A stretch of 64,000 bases of DNA from Epinephelus fuscoguttatus (lineage: Eukaryota; Chordata; Actinopteri; Perciformes; Serranidae): positions 27,631,643 to 27,695,642 of the forward strand of contig NC_064761.1 of assembly GCF_011397635.1 (NCBI RefSeq). The letters are read 5' to 3'. A program made the translations under genes and the position numbers. The first letter of the stretch is position 1. Each line of letters opens with the position of its first letter. Of this stretch, positions 33,603-45,730 are shown piece after piece. The notes beneath the pieces are model-generated. The model saw nothing but the letters and a program-made list of their open reading frames with translations, had not been told where the DNA came from and made no database searches.

Positions 33603-35494
33603 TTAAAGGGGAACGCCACCTAATTTAAGAATTCCACTATATCATTTCTACAGCCTGAGAAAGTTTAATCATTATTTATGAACATAAGCTACTTTCTGTC
33701 AAACCTAGAAACACCTGAGACTTAAGTCTCAAACTTGTGATGTCATCAAGTATAAGGTCTGGTCTGCTCCAAAGACAACTGACCGATTCTAAGTCCCGCC
33801 CCCTTAACTGTTGCTCAGTTGGACAACATTGCCAAAAAGAAACATGGCGATGCCAGTTTACCGGGAGCGGCTGCATTTAGTAGATAGTTTCTCGGAGTCA
33901 GGCAGTATAGCTTCAAGAAGCCGACAGCAAGGACTAAAGTATGAGAGGGAAGGTTATATTCACAATGCTAACTTTTATGAACAAGGTTAAACAACACAAA
34001 TTGAGGCTTCTAGTCAATGAAAAAAGGGACAAGTAGAGACCAAGGATGACGAGACGATCAGCCAACACTGCTTCTGTACTGCTGGTATGTGTCCCCTTTT
34101 TCCCCCACTAGGGATCAGTAAAGTACTCTCTGTATTTATTACTGAATACAGAGCACGGTACTGAAGTAGTATTATCCTCTCTTTACCATAGAAATAACCT
34201 CAGTTGCTTTGTGGGCAGAACGTTGCCTTACAGAGAAAATATAGATTTCTGGGTACCAATAACTCATGTAATCTATAAAATACGGTAGCTACCAAACTAT
34301 CGGTCCCTTTCCAAATCTTTTTAACATTGTCACAGACACATGGAGGAAGCAAACCTGACAGACATTAGTAACACCTCTTGATTTAGCTTTACTTTAGCTA
34401 GCTAATTAGCTAGCATTTTGCTAATATTAGCTAATTTAAGCTATGACCTGGCTGACGTTGCTGATTTGACATTAGGCTAATCCCCTCTTGATGTAGCTTT
34501 ACATTAGCTGGCTAGTTAGCTAGCGTTTTGTTAACATTAGCTAATTTAAGCTGTGTCCTGGCTGAAGTTGCTGATTTGACATTAGGCTAACCCCTCTCAA
34601 TGTAGCTTTAACTGTTATATAAGATAGCTAGTTAGTTAGCGTTTTGCTAACATTAGCTAACTTAGGCTGTGACCTTGCTGAAGTTGTCCATCTGACATTA
34701 GGCTATCACCTCTTGATGTAGCTTTACATTAGTTAGCTAGTTAGCTAGCGTTTTGCTAACATAAGCTAACTTTGGATGTGACCTGGCTGACATTATTGAT
34801 CTGACAATAGGCTAACCCCCTCTTGATGTAGCTTTACGTAAGCTAGCTAGTTAGTTTGCGTTTTGCTAACATTAGCTAACTGGACCTTGCCGACGTTGCT
34901 GATCTGATATTAGACTAATCTCTCAAGACAGATTCTGCAATTTACACTGTAGAGGAAAGAGTAAAGGAAGGATTTTTTTTTCTTTTTTTACCGATGGATT
35001 TCCAGATTGATATTAGGCTAACTCCTCTTGGTGTAGCTATCATTAGCTACATTAAGATGTGACTAATGTAATGCATCCATAAAGAGTGTGACAGACTTTC
35101 AGCCATATCTTTTTGCCATCTTCAGGATGTGGGTTTCTTTTCAACAGACAAGCTTAACACACAGTATATCTATTTTAACAGGTAAGGGGAAAGTTGACCG
35201 AGGTTCTGCCCTACATTTTAATACCTACAAACCAGTAGTGTTCTCAGTTCTGAAACAGAAAATGTACCCATACACTCAGACCACTCCCTTAGATGTTTTT
35301 AGTGTAACAGCTTTATCACTTCATTGTCATTTGAGCAGCTTCAGACTGTATACTACACAACATCACAAATTTGAGTTATAGTATTCTAGTTTTTGGATTT
35401 GGGAGAGTTGATCATGTTTACTAATATTTTGGACCATCTTAGACCACAGGAATAATGTGTATGAATTTTGAAAAGAGGTGTCGTTCCCCTTTAA
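33603..35494. mobile_element. TTAA-flanked DNA transposon, 1.9 kb, piggyBac/Kolobok-like
   Basis: Both ends carry TTAA (33603-33606, 35491-35494). The left end continues AGGGGAACGCCACCT and the right end, reversed, AGGGGAACGACACCT, with a single mismatch. No transposase frame is recognised. The centre is a tandem array (34374-34920). It lies 1.5 kb downstream of the rnf11 stop. Confidence 0.75.
34374..34920 (+). repeat. Tandem array, ~110 bp unit, 5 copies
   Basis: Units start CCTCTTGATGTAGCTTTA at about 34374, 34485, 34593, 34709 and 34819. Each contains GCTAGTTAGCTAGCGTTTTG, then CTAACATTAGCTAA, CTGGCTGA and TTGACATTAGGCTAA. A degenerate partial copy lies near 35010-35060. The array is inside the TTAA-flanked element. 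Confidence 0.9.
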
Positions 35495-37256
35495 GCACCG
35501 CTTCATTTAGCATCCTGTCCTGTGGCAAACATGTTCATAAAACCAGACCTAAAGCAAACATTCACGATGGAAACGGTTAATGCTGGCAGGTGCCGCCATC
35601 AGTACACTGGTGATGCAAATTTCACTTACGAGTTGTGTGTCAGTGAATATGACTGAAGAGGCTTGTTTACCTGGTCAGAATCAGCCGTTCTAAATTGGTG
35701 ACCATGTGTTCTCAGTTTAGGAAGGTTATATTTCAGTCCACTATTTTATTAATTTCCATCACATCAACTTTAGGCCTCAATCTAAATGTGCTCCTTGCCT
35801 AAATGTCTACCGCCCAAGTCACACAGTTTACTATTAAAGCACAAGGAAATAAGTTGTTCAGTTATACTTTCCTTCTCCCTGCTTACTTTGACACGCAGGT
35901 GAGTTGGTAAGACTTTGAATTATGCAGGAAGTGGTTAATCATTTGAGCTCCCCCTGCATAGTGGGCGTGATACAGATCCAACACAGTTTGAAAACATGCC
36001 TTTAGTGATCTGTGTATGTGTGTGCGTACCTGTGTGTGTGTTTGTATTAGGCTTTATGGCCCTTGTGTGTATGTTTAAGTTTGGGAAGGGGGGAGTGGAG
36101 TTGGCACCTTAGTTTTTGCACAGTACTTTAATCCACATAACTCTTTTATGTTGTCCTCCATCAGTAAGGTGGAGCTTCATGGCCTTAGGTTACACATGAG
36201 GGAGGGTTGGTATCAGCTGCTAAAATGTGGAGCAGAGTCCAGTTAACTTCAAGAAACAAGAAGGGGGGTTTGATACACAGGCTGAAAATGTGGTGCAGCC
36301 GAGCTGTCATTGTACATGCCATTTCGGGAAGAATACAAAAGGTGTCAAGGAAACGGTCCATCTACATTGTCAGGAAAACAAATAAACTGTCAGTGTATGT
36401 TTGGGTTGGATTTCTGTCCCATCATCACCTTGCTTTCTTTGGTGCCCGCTGCTTTCATCCACACTCTGCGGTACAGTGACAGTTTTGAAACAAAGGCCTT
36501 TCTGAGGAATACCCGAGGTTTTGTGGTCTCAGTCTGGACGTAATCAAGGCTGGGGCAACTAGCAAGGCATGGATTTGTGGGGGTAAACAAACTTTGTATG
36601 TGTGTTTGTTTTTTCCATAGCTCCTCAGAAAAATAAACTGTTTAACTTAAAAATCCACATATTGGTTCATGTGAGGACTAGCACTCTCCCAAAGCTTCAT
36701 TTACATGGGGAGTTAATTTATGAGATGTTTGATTTCGTATACCCGAATAGATTTCCAGAGATAGGCAGACATTTCAGAGTCAGAAAATGTGCAGACATCT
36801 CCGGAAAATGACTCACGGATGCCTGCCATCTGGTAACAATGAAACAGCTGCACAAAAAAAGTTAACACATACAGCTTTGGCTCTGACTTTGAATCTTGGG
36901 AGAGACCTATTAATTTCAAAATGTCCACACTTGCATAAAGGAGAAGTGAGCATTGTTTAAGGTTGGATTTTCTGCTGTGAGTACAGGATTGGACATCAAG
37001 GTTTGCTCATATGTGAATGAAGTATGTGTGCTGTATGTTTGTGTATGGATGCTTGTTAGACCTTTCCTTGTTTGTAAGCATAAATATGCATATGCTATGT
37101 ACTACAGGCGAATAATAAATAGACATTGCAACAGAACATGAACGTTAGTGGGTGTGATTTATTTCCTGTGCACACCAGAAAGGGAAGAGTGTAGTTTCAT
37201 TTTTCAACATACAACATCTGCACTCTGTAAATACCAAAAAAAATATATAATTGATC

Positions 37257-37293
<37 letters not shown>

Positions 37294-40200
37294 TATTAAC
37301 TAACATGATTTTGTTTGAGGCCATGTTTGGCTAATGTTAGTGAGCCTGATCACAAAAGCTTTAAGGCTGTGATGAGTTATAAGACTTGATTCATTCATGC
37401 TCATTCCTCTCCTGATCACTTAATCATTTAATTACCTCCCTGTTCAGAAACACCAGATGCTGCCATATATTTTCAAAGTGCAGACACTTTGGCACTGCAA
37501 ACAAAAATACCTGGCTTGCTTCTCTACCAAATCCTCCTTTTAATTACTGGATCATATTTAGGTGACATAATTTTACCGTCTCAGACACATAAATCTCAAG
37601 TCAAATTAAGTAATGTATATAGATATTAAAAAAAACACAACCCTCTTTAAATGTCACTACTTTCAACAGTGTTGCTCCCTAAAGTCCAGGTTCTAAAAGA
37701 ATTCCTCTGCATGTTTGAACATAAAAACAATCTGGTTAAATATATGTGGAGACGGACATTATGACAAACTAATCTTATAACAAAGTGTGTTAGGCAGCTC
37801 CTGTTTTTGAAAAGGAAAAGTTTGTGGATAAAAGACGTTTTCCCCTTGAGGACTTAAAGGCCTGAAGACATGACTCATACATACAACAAACAAAAAAAAA
37901 GGTATCAGGCAAGGATTAAAAGCTGTCCTTTATTATCATATTATTTATATAACGCGGCTAGTGCTTTGGCAATATTTTCACATTTTGTATTCACATTAAT
38001 CTACCAACAGAGGAAGATAGAAAGAGAGGGGGGGTTAATCACATTTTGTCATTGTTTTTTCAGTAGAAATAACCAAAATATTAGAGACACCTCTGAATAA
38101 AAAAACGCATCCTTACAAACAACAACATAACATGAATTATGTTTCTGTGTGTCATAGTCTATACATTATTGAGTTTCATGATCACATGATATATGTAGTG
38201 ATGTACTCATTTCATTTCATTTCTAAACTGTGCACAAATGGGTTTCACTTTGTCATTGAAGCAGCAAGAGCGAAACCTTTGTGGCTTTGTCTCCTGTTCG
38301 TGAGGCTGCAGACGAAATGCAATAACCTCATGAGAATGTATCAAGGTGGCTTTCAAATAATGCCAATCCAAAAAACTACGGAGCACATACTAACCAATAT
38401 AATTATACTTTTTTATTTTGGTATCCCAAATTAGCTTTTTTTTAACTTATAAACTTGGTCTCCTGTTTCTCTTTAAGCAGCAAGTATAATAAATGTGTAC
38501 ACACTTAAGCTTTGTAAGACTTTTAAGGAATTTAACAAAACAGAGATTTTAGACAATGTAATCAGATGTTAAAGTATCAGCAAAAAGATGTAAGCAGAAA
38601 AGCAGAAGTGTAACAAGGATTCATCTTCATCCTCTTCCTCCTCCTCCTCCTTTAGTCTGTAAGAGAAAGAACAAAACAATTACTTTATACTGCAAATTTA
38701 AGTAATGCAACAATATAGGCACACAATATGAGAAATAAATATTATAATAGTGTATTTAGCTCACTGTGGCACAGATGCATGGAACTAACATAATAAGTAA
38801 ACCTCAAATTTCTTTATTATAGCCTAAAAATTCCCACGGAACCCCACCTACTCCATTAAAACACAGAAAAGCAACTCCTTTTTTGAGGGTTTACAGGTTT
38901 TTCTGGCTTTAGACTTCTGCTCGTTCATGTCCTCCGGTCTTGTCTCCTCCTCTCACTGTCCAGCCAATCATGGCTGACTCCTCCTCCTTCTTTTCCTTTC
39001 TTGAATAATAAAGCTCCTGCCCTCCTCCTGCCCAGCCTCGCGTACAGGCCTGAGCACTGATGAAGTCACACAGTGAGTTTTTGAAATGGTTCTGAACATG
39101 GTTTCAGCCTCTGACGACACATTTCAACAGACTTGGGTCACCCGAGGTCACTTGCGCAAAGCTGCCAAAGTTTCTAGTGGCTGTATAGAAGAAGATTGTA
39201 GACTATTAAAGGGAGAAATGCAAATTAAAGCTTCCGTAAAAATTATAATTAATCGTTACTTGACGTTTTATTTTTCACCCGCACTCAGAGGATTTAAAAA
39301 ATCTCCACAATCACAACAAGAGTGCTGCGCGCTATATGAAGACATTTGGAGCAGGAACTGAAAACGAAATCGCGGCCTCCGCAGCATGGTCCACACTCAA
39401 CGGATACAGACTTCCCCAATTTATTCATATGCACGGTCCTGACAGTGTGCATTCATATCTTCATTATGCTGCACTGCGTTCACAGTGTGCTGTTGTTTTC
39501 CAGCTCTTCACTGACAATACTGTGAGGCAGCAGGCACAGAGATGCGCGTACACACACGCTCAAGGCCACACAGACAGAGACTAGACTAAAAACACCACAC
39601 TGCAAGAAATGTCATCTGTTATTACAGCCTGTGTCATCAGTCTGTTTTTAAAGGGTGAGCATATAATGAGGACAGTGAGAAAAAAGGAGGTTACAGGCTA
39701 GTATATGGCCTGCATGGCATGAGGTCATCCTCTGAGCTGACATAGTAGAAGTATAGATCTGGATCTAAATGTAGATCTAGATGAAAAGATTTCTTGGAGA
39801 AGGCCTACAAGGAAAACTTATTCCATGCGCGGCAGATATCGGGCTATTTTAAACACAGGTCAACACGTCACCGGGGTCACATGACTGTGTTCACTGATTG
39901 GATGAGGCAACCCATCGCTTCACGTTGGGCCCAATCCAAATGTCCACATGCCCGGATCTTGCGGACGTGGGAGTGTTAAGGGCTGTCCAAATCCACAAGA
40001 GGCCGAAGGCGGACTTTCTGCAGACTTCCAGAGAGTCCGCTTGGGATGCAGACTTCAGCAGACTTCACTGATTTAATAACCCACAATTCATTAGAATACG
40101 GACGTAACCTGTTTTTTTTTTGTTTTTTGTTTTTGTTTTTTTTAAATATAATATATATAAATGTGTAGTTATTTATGGTTAGGCATATTAAAATGCTACT

Positions 40201-40817
40201 TGAATTATGAAGGCCAGAAATAATATTAGACCGCATCATGATATGTTTGGGCTGCAGAGGTAATGAAAATGCATTTTATTATTGCAGCCTATCAGGCCGT
40301 GCAGGCTGAAGAAAAATGTCAGTAATGCCCAGTTTACTGAGTTATAGTCCTGTCCTTATTTGCAACCATTTTTGTTTTTTAAGCATGCAGCCTGTTATAT
40401 AGAGATATATTAATACATTTTTGTTCTGTCACAAAAAAAGGCTATACATGGGATTTATATCTTGTTACCTGCAGGGACAGGTGAGTAGGCACTATTCATG
40501 TCCTCCTGAGACCCTGTGTCCTCATATAAGGACTTACATTTTGGGTTTACTGGACCTTATGCTTCATTCTGCTTAACTTAGCCCCCTTGTCCTCCTCCCT
40601 TTTTATTGGTCACATCTAGTGGTACTAAGACCACAATACGCTAATCCATGTAAAAGCAAGGTACAAAACCTGATCAAATTTAACTAATGAAACTTGTTTA
40701 TTTATGATTAATACAGTTTGTAGTTTGATATGGCAACAAATTTGACCAGTGTTAGCAACAGTAAAAAGCTGAGACGCTGTTAACTAGGAAGTACTCTTTT
40801 GAAGTCACTGGGAATTT
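35495..40817. other. Intergenic region rnf11 to minisatellite
   Basis: No gene was recognised. Canonical AATAAA hexamers on the + strand at 36381-36386, 36632-36637 and 37114-37119 (the last followed by GTGGGTGTGATTTATTT) could serve a long rnf11 3' UTR. A 35-base (ATT)n run lies at 37259-37293. About 39840-40110 resembles a decayed DNA transposon (GGGCTGTCCAAATCC). Confidence 0.4.
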
Positions 40818-40908
40818 ATTATCATCTTGTTTGAGGACATTAGGACTTTATTATATATGAATATATTATATATATATTATATATTTATCACATAAGGGGT
40901 GTGTGTGG

Positions 40909-41365
40909 TATGCCAGCTGCACAACAGCAGAGAGGAAGGCGCTTCAGAGGGCCTTCACCACAGCCCAGAAAACCACTGGTTGCCCTCTCCCCACCCTGTA
41001 AGAACTTTATAGTTTCCGCTGTCTCAGCAGAGCCCAAACCATTCTCAGGGACCCAACACACCCAGGACACTCCCTGTTTGAACTGTTGCCAGAACAGTTT
41101 TTAATCCCAGGGCAATAATCGCACTGAATGTCAAATGGCACAAATGAATGCACATGTATGTTTTTGTTGCTGCTGCTACAGGGCTGTGCAATGGGGGAAC
41201 ATCAAGTGAATGTGAATGTCCTATTATAGCTCTATTTTTATAGTTTTTAAATTACTGTTACTGTTTCTTTCTCAACATAGCTTTTTTGTTGTCTTTACAC
41301 TGCAGATGATGCACTTTTCAATTCCATTGTTATGAAAATGACAATGACAAAGTATCTATCTAAGA
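40909..41365 (+). mobile_element. LINE 3' fragment, reverse transcriptase C-terminus
   Basis: One frame starting near 40924 reads TAERKALQRAFTTAQKTTG, then CPLPTL, a stop codon, and ELYSFRCLSRAQTILRDPTH followed by PGHSLFELLP. This is the well-known C-terminal region of a fish non-LTR reverse transcriptase. Upstream, CGMPAA is in a shifted frame, so the copy is frameshifted and carries a stop: a dead 5'-truncated insertion. The 3' end (ATGACAATGACAAAGTATC) resembles a LINE tail. Confidence 0.8.
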
Positions 41366-44300
41366 TTATCATCTCCTTTGAGGATATTGAGACTTCATTG
41401 TCATCTCGTACACATTGGGACTTTTTTCATCATCTTGTTTAAGGACATCAGGACTATTTTATAGTCTCATTTTAGGACATCTGTATTTTTTTTGATCATC
41501 TTGTTTGAGGATATTGGGACTTTTTTCTTCATCTTGTTTGAGGACATTGGGACTTTTTTCATTTTCTTGTTTGAGGACATTGGGACTTTTTCATCTTCTT
41601 GTTTGAGGACATTGAGACTTATTTTATTGTCTCATTTGAGGACATTGGGACTTTTTTCATCTTCTTGTTTTAGGACATTGGGACTTATTTTACTGTCTCA
41701 TTTGAGGACATTGGGACTTTTTTCTTCATCTTGTTTGAGAACATTAGGACTTTTTTCTTCATCTTGTTTGAATACATTGGGACTTTTTTCATCTTCTTGT
41801 TTGAGGACATTGGGACTTATTTTATCGTCTCATTTGAGGACACTGGGACTTTTTTCATCTGTTTGAGGACATTGGGACTTTTTTCATCATCTTGTTTAAG
41901 GACATCAGGACTATTTTATAGTCTCATTTTAGGACATCTGTATTTTTTTTGATCATCTTGTTTGAGGATATTGGGACTTTTTTCTTCATCTTGTTTGAGG
42001 ACATTGGGACTTTTTTCATTTTCTTGTTTGAGGACATTGGGACTTTTTCATCTTCTTGTTTGAGGACATTGAGACTTATTTTATTGTCTCATTTGAGGAC
42101 ATTGGGACTTTTTTCATCTTCTTGTTTTAGGACATTGGGACTTATTTTACTGTCTCATTTGAGGACATTGGGACTTTTTTCTTCATCTTGTTTGAGAACA
42201 TTAGGACTTTTTTCTTCATCTTGTTTGAAGACATTGGGACTTTTTTCATCTTCTTGTTTGAGGACATTGGGACTTATTTTACTGTCTCATTTGAGGACAT
42301 TGGGACTTTTTTCATCTGTTTGAGGACATTGGGACTTTTTTCTTCATCTTGTTTGAGGACATTGGGACTTTTTTCATCTTCTTGTTTGAGGACATTGAGA
42401 CTTATTTTATTGTCTCATTTGAGGACATTGGGACTTTTTTCATCTTCTTGTTTTAGGACATTGGGACTTATTTTACTGTCTCATTTGAGGACATTGGGAC
42501 TTTTTTCTTCATCTTGTTTGAGAACATTAGGACTTTTTTCTTCATCTTGTTTGAAGACATTGGGACTTTTTTCATCTTCTTGTTTGAGGACATTGGGACT
42601 TATTTTATCGTCTCATTTGAGGACACTGGTACTTTTTTCATCTTGTCGTTTGAGGACATTGGAACTTATTTTATCGTCTCATTTGAGGACATTGGGACTT
42701 TTTTCATCTTCTTGTTTGAGGACATTGGGACTTATTTTATTTTCTCATTTGAGGACATTGGGACTTATTTTATTGTCTCATTTGAGGACATTGGGACTTT
42801 TTTTTTCATCTTGTTTGGGAACATTAGGACTTTTTTCTTCATCTTGTTTGAAGACATTGGGACTTTTTTCATCTTCTTGTTTGAGGACATTGGGACTTAT
42901 TTTATCGTCTCATTTGAGGACACTGGTACTTTTTTCATCTTGTCGTTTGAGGACATTGGAACTTATTTTATCGTCTCATTTGAGGACATTGGGACTTTTT
43001 TCATCTTCTTGTTTGAGGACATTGGGACTTATTTTATTTTCTCATTTGAGGACATTGGGACTTATTTTATTGTCTCATTTGAGGACATTGGGACTTTTTT
43101 CATCTTCTTGTTTCAGGACATTGGGACTTATTTTATTGTCTCATTTGAGGACATTGGGACTTTTTTCATCATCTTGTTTGAGGACATTGGGACTTATTTT
43201 ATTGTCTCATTTGAGGACATTGGGACTTTTTTCATCTTCTTGTTGAGGACATTGGGACTTATTTTATTGTCTCATTTGAGGACATTGGGACTTTTTTCAT
43301 CTTGTCGTTTGAGGACATTGCAACTTATTTTATTGTCTCATTTGAGGACATTGGGACTTTTTTCATCTTCTTGGTTGAGGACAGTGGGACTTATTTTATC
43401 ATGTCCTTTGAGGACATTGGGACTTTTTTCATCATCTCGTTTGAGGACATTGGGACTTTTTTCATCTTGTTGTTGAGGACATTGCGACTTATTTTATCGT
43501 CTCATTTGAGGACATTGGGACTTTTTTCATCTTCTTGTTTTAGGACATTGGGACTTATTTTGTCATCTCATTTGAGGACATTGGGATTTATTTTATTGTC
43601 TCATTTGAGACTTATTGTCTCATTTGAGGACACTGGGACTTTTTTCATCTTGTCGTTTGAGGACATTGCGACTTATTTTATCGTCTCATTTGAGGACATT
43701 GGGACTTATTTTAGCGTCTCATTTGAGGACACTGGGACTTTTTTCATCTTCTTGTTTGAGGACATTGGGACTTTTTTCATCTTGTCGTTTGAGGACATTG
43801 CAACTTATTTTATCGTCTCATTTGAGGACATTGGGACTTTTTTCATCTTCTTGTTTGAGGACATTGGGACTTATTTTATTGTCTCATTTGAGGACATTGG
43901 GACTTTTTTCATCTTCTTGCTTGAGGACATTTGGACTTATTTTATTGTCTCATTTGAGGACACTGGGACTTTTTTAATCTTCTTGTTTGAGGACATTGGG
44001 ACTTATTTTACCATCTCATTTGAGGATATTGGGACTTTTTTCATCTTGTCGTTTGAGGACATTGCGACTTATTTTATCATCTCATTTGAGGACATTGAGA
44101 CTTTTTTCATCTTCTTGTTTGAGGACATTTGGACTTATTTTATTGTTTCATTTGAGGACATTGAGACTTTTTTATCATCTCATTTGAGGACACTGGGACT
44201 TTTTTCATCATCTTGTTTGAGGACACTGGGATTTATTGTATTGCCTCATTTGAGGACATCAGGACTATTTTATAGTCTCATTTTAGGACATTTTGACTTT

Positions 44301-45250
44301 TTTTATCATCTTGTTTGAGGACATTGGGACTTTTTTCATCATCTTGTTTGAGGACACTGGGACTTATTTAATTGTCTCATTTGAAGACATTAGAACTTTT
44401 TTCATCTTCTCGTTTCAGGGCATCGCAGCTTATTTTATTGTCTCATTTGAGGACATTGAGACTTTTTTCATCTTCTTGTTTGAGGACATTTGGACTTATT
44501 TTATTGTTTCATTTGAGGACATTGGGACTTTTTTATCATCTCATTTGAGGACACTGGGACTTTTTTCATCATCTTGTTTGAGGACACTGGGATTTATTGT
44601 ATTGCCTCATTTGAGGACATCAGGACTATTTTATAGTCTCATTTTAGGACATTTTGACTTTTTTTATCATCTTGTTTGAGGACATTGGGACTTTTTTCAT
44701 CATCTTGTTTGAGGACATTGGGACTTTTTTTTATCATCTCGTTTGAGGACATTGGGACTTTTTTTTATCATCTCGTTTGAGGACATTGGGGCTTTTTTAT
44801 CGTCCCCTTTGAGGACACTGGGACTTCATTGTCGTCTTGTTTGAGGACATTGGGACATATTTTATCTTCTCATTTGAGGACATTGGAACTTTTTTTATTG
44901 TCTCGTTTGAGGGCATTCAGACTTCATTGTCTCTCGTTTGAGGACATTTGGGCTTTTTTTATTGTCCCGTTTGAGGACATTGAGACTTCATTGTCTCTTG
45001 TTTGAGGACATTTGGGCTTTTTTATCGTCCCCTTTGAGGACATTGGGACTTCATTGTCGTCTTGTTTGAGGACACTGGGACTTATTTAATTGTCTCATTT
45101 GAAGACATTGGGACTTTTTTCATCTTCTCCTTTCAGGACATCGCAATTTATTTTATTGTCTCATTTGAGGACATGTGGGCTTTTTTTTTTATCATCCCCT
45201 TTGAGGACATTAGGACTTTTTTTTTATCGTCCCGTTGAAGGACATTGGGA
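41366..45250 (+). repeat. Large 33-bp minisatellite with higher-order duplications
   Basis: The basic unit is TTTGAGGACATTGGGACTT plus about 14 variable bases. Two main variants alternate: one continues TTTTCATCTTCTTG, the other ATTTTATTGTCTCA. More than 100 units are present. Larger blocks are duplicated: a 457-bp block (41492 versus 41949), a block of about 297 bp near 42525 and 42823, and a 361-bp block near 44286 and 44647. Units degrade toward the right end. Because the unit is divisible by three and usually lacks stops, two + strand frames stay open for up to about 350 codons (42188-43246, 42514-43476, 43302-44318), as 11-residue repeats such as FEDIGTFFIFL and RTLGLFSSSCL. There is no homology, start context or splice support, so this is not called a gene. 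Confidence 0.97.
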
Positions 45251-45394
45251 CTCGATGGGCTGTCTATCAACCGCTTGCGAACTGTGGCTTCACAGACTTT
45301 ACGTAATGAGGGGGGGTCACAGGACTCTGTTTATTGATTGGCTGCGCGTAGAAGGCCTGGGCTGCAAAATAATGCAGTAAGTGATGCTGTGTGT

Positions 45395-45730
45395 CAGCGG
45401 GGGAGGCGGAAGAGAGCAGGGTGAATGCACGTGAGATGAGGAGAGCACCTATGGGAGGGAGTATCTGAGACGAAGAGGTAATGAAAGTAGGACAGCGCGC
45501 GGGCGCACTGGTCTCTGGAGAGCGGGGTGCTCGGTGAACGTTGCGGGGCAGAAGCCCAGCCGAGCCGGCTGTACTGTGCGCTCGTAACCGGGGGCGCCGT
45601 TCGCAAACCGCATGAGGCTGCCGGCGGTGAAGATAGCGGGGTCAGGGTGTGATGTAGGGCGAGGGGTGAGTTAGCGAGGAGCGTTTGTTCGCTCTGCAGC
45701 CGGTGACGAGGCTCTCCTGCCGGCTGTGGA
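45395..45730. promoter_or_regulatory. CpG-rich block, candidate promoter or first exon
   Basis: The GC content and CpG frequency are far above the surrounding AT-rich sequence (for example GACAGCGCGCGGGCGCACTG and GTAACCGGGGGCGCCG). A splice-donor-like GGGGTGAGT lies at about 45664. A short + strand frame from an ATG at 45612 reads MRLPAVKIAGSGCDVGRG up to that donor. No homology was recognised. It could be the promoter of a non-coding RNA, an unrecognised first exon, or a distal element of cdkn2c. Confidence 0.4.

Noticed and set aside
42188..44318. Open frames of 320-352 codons encoding 11-residue hydrophobic repeats
   Set aside because: They are produced by the 33-bp minisatellite in two frames at once, without homology, codon bias or splice context.
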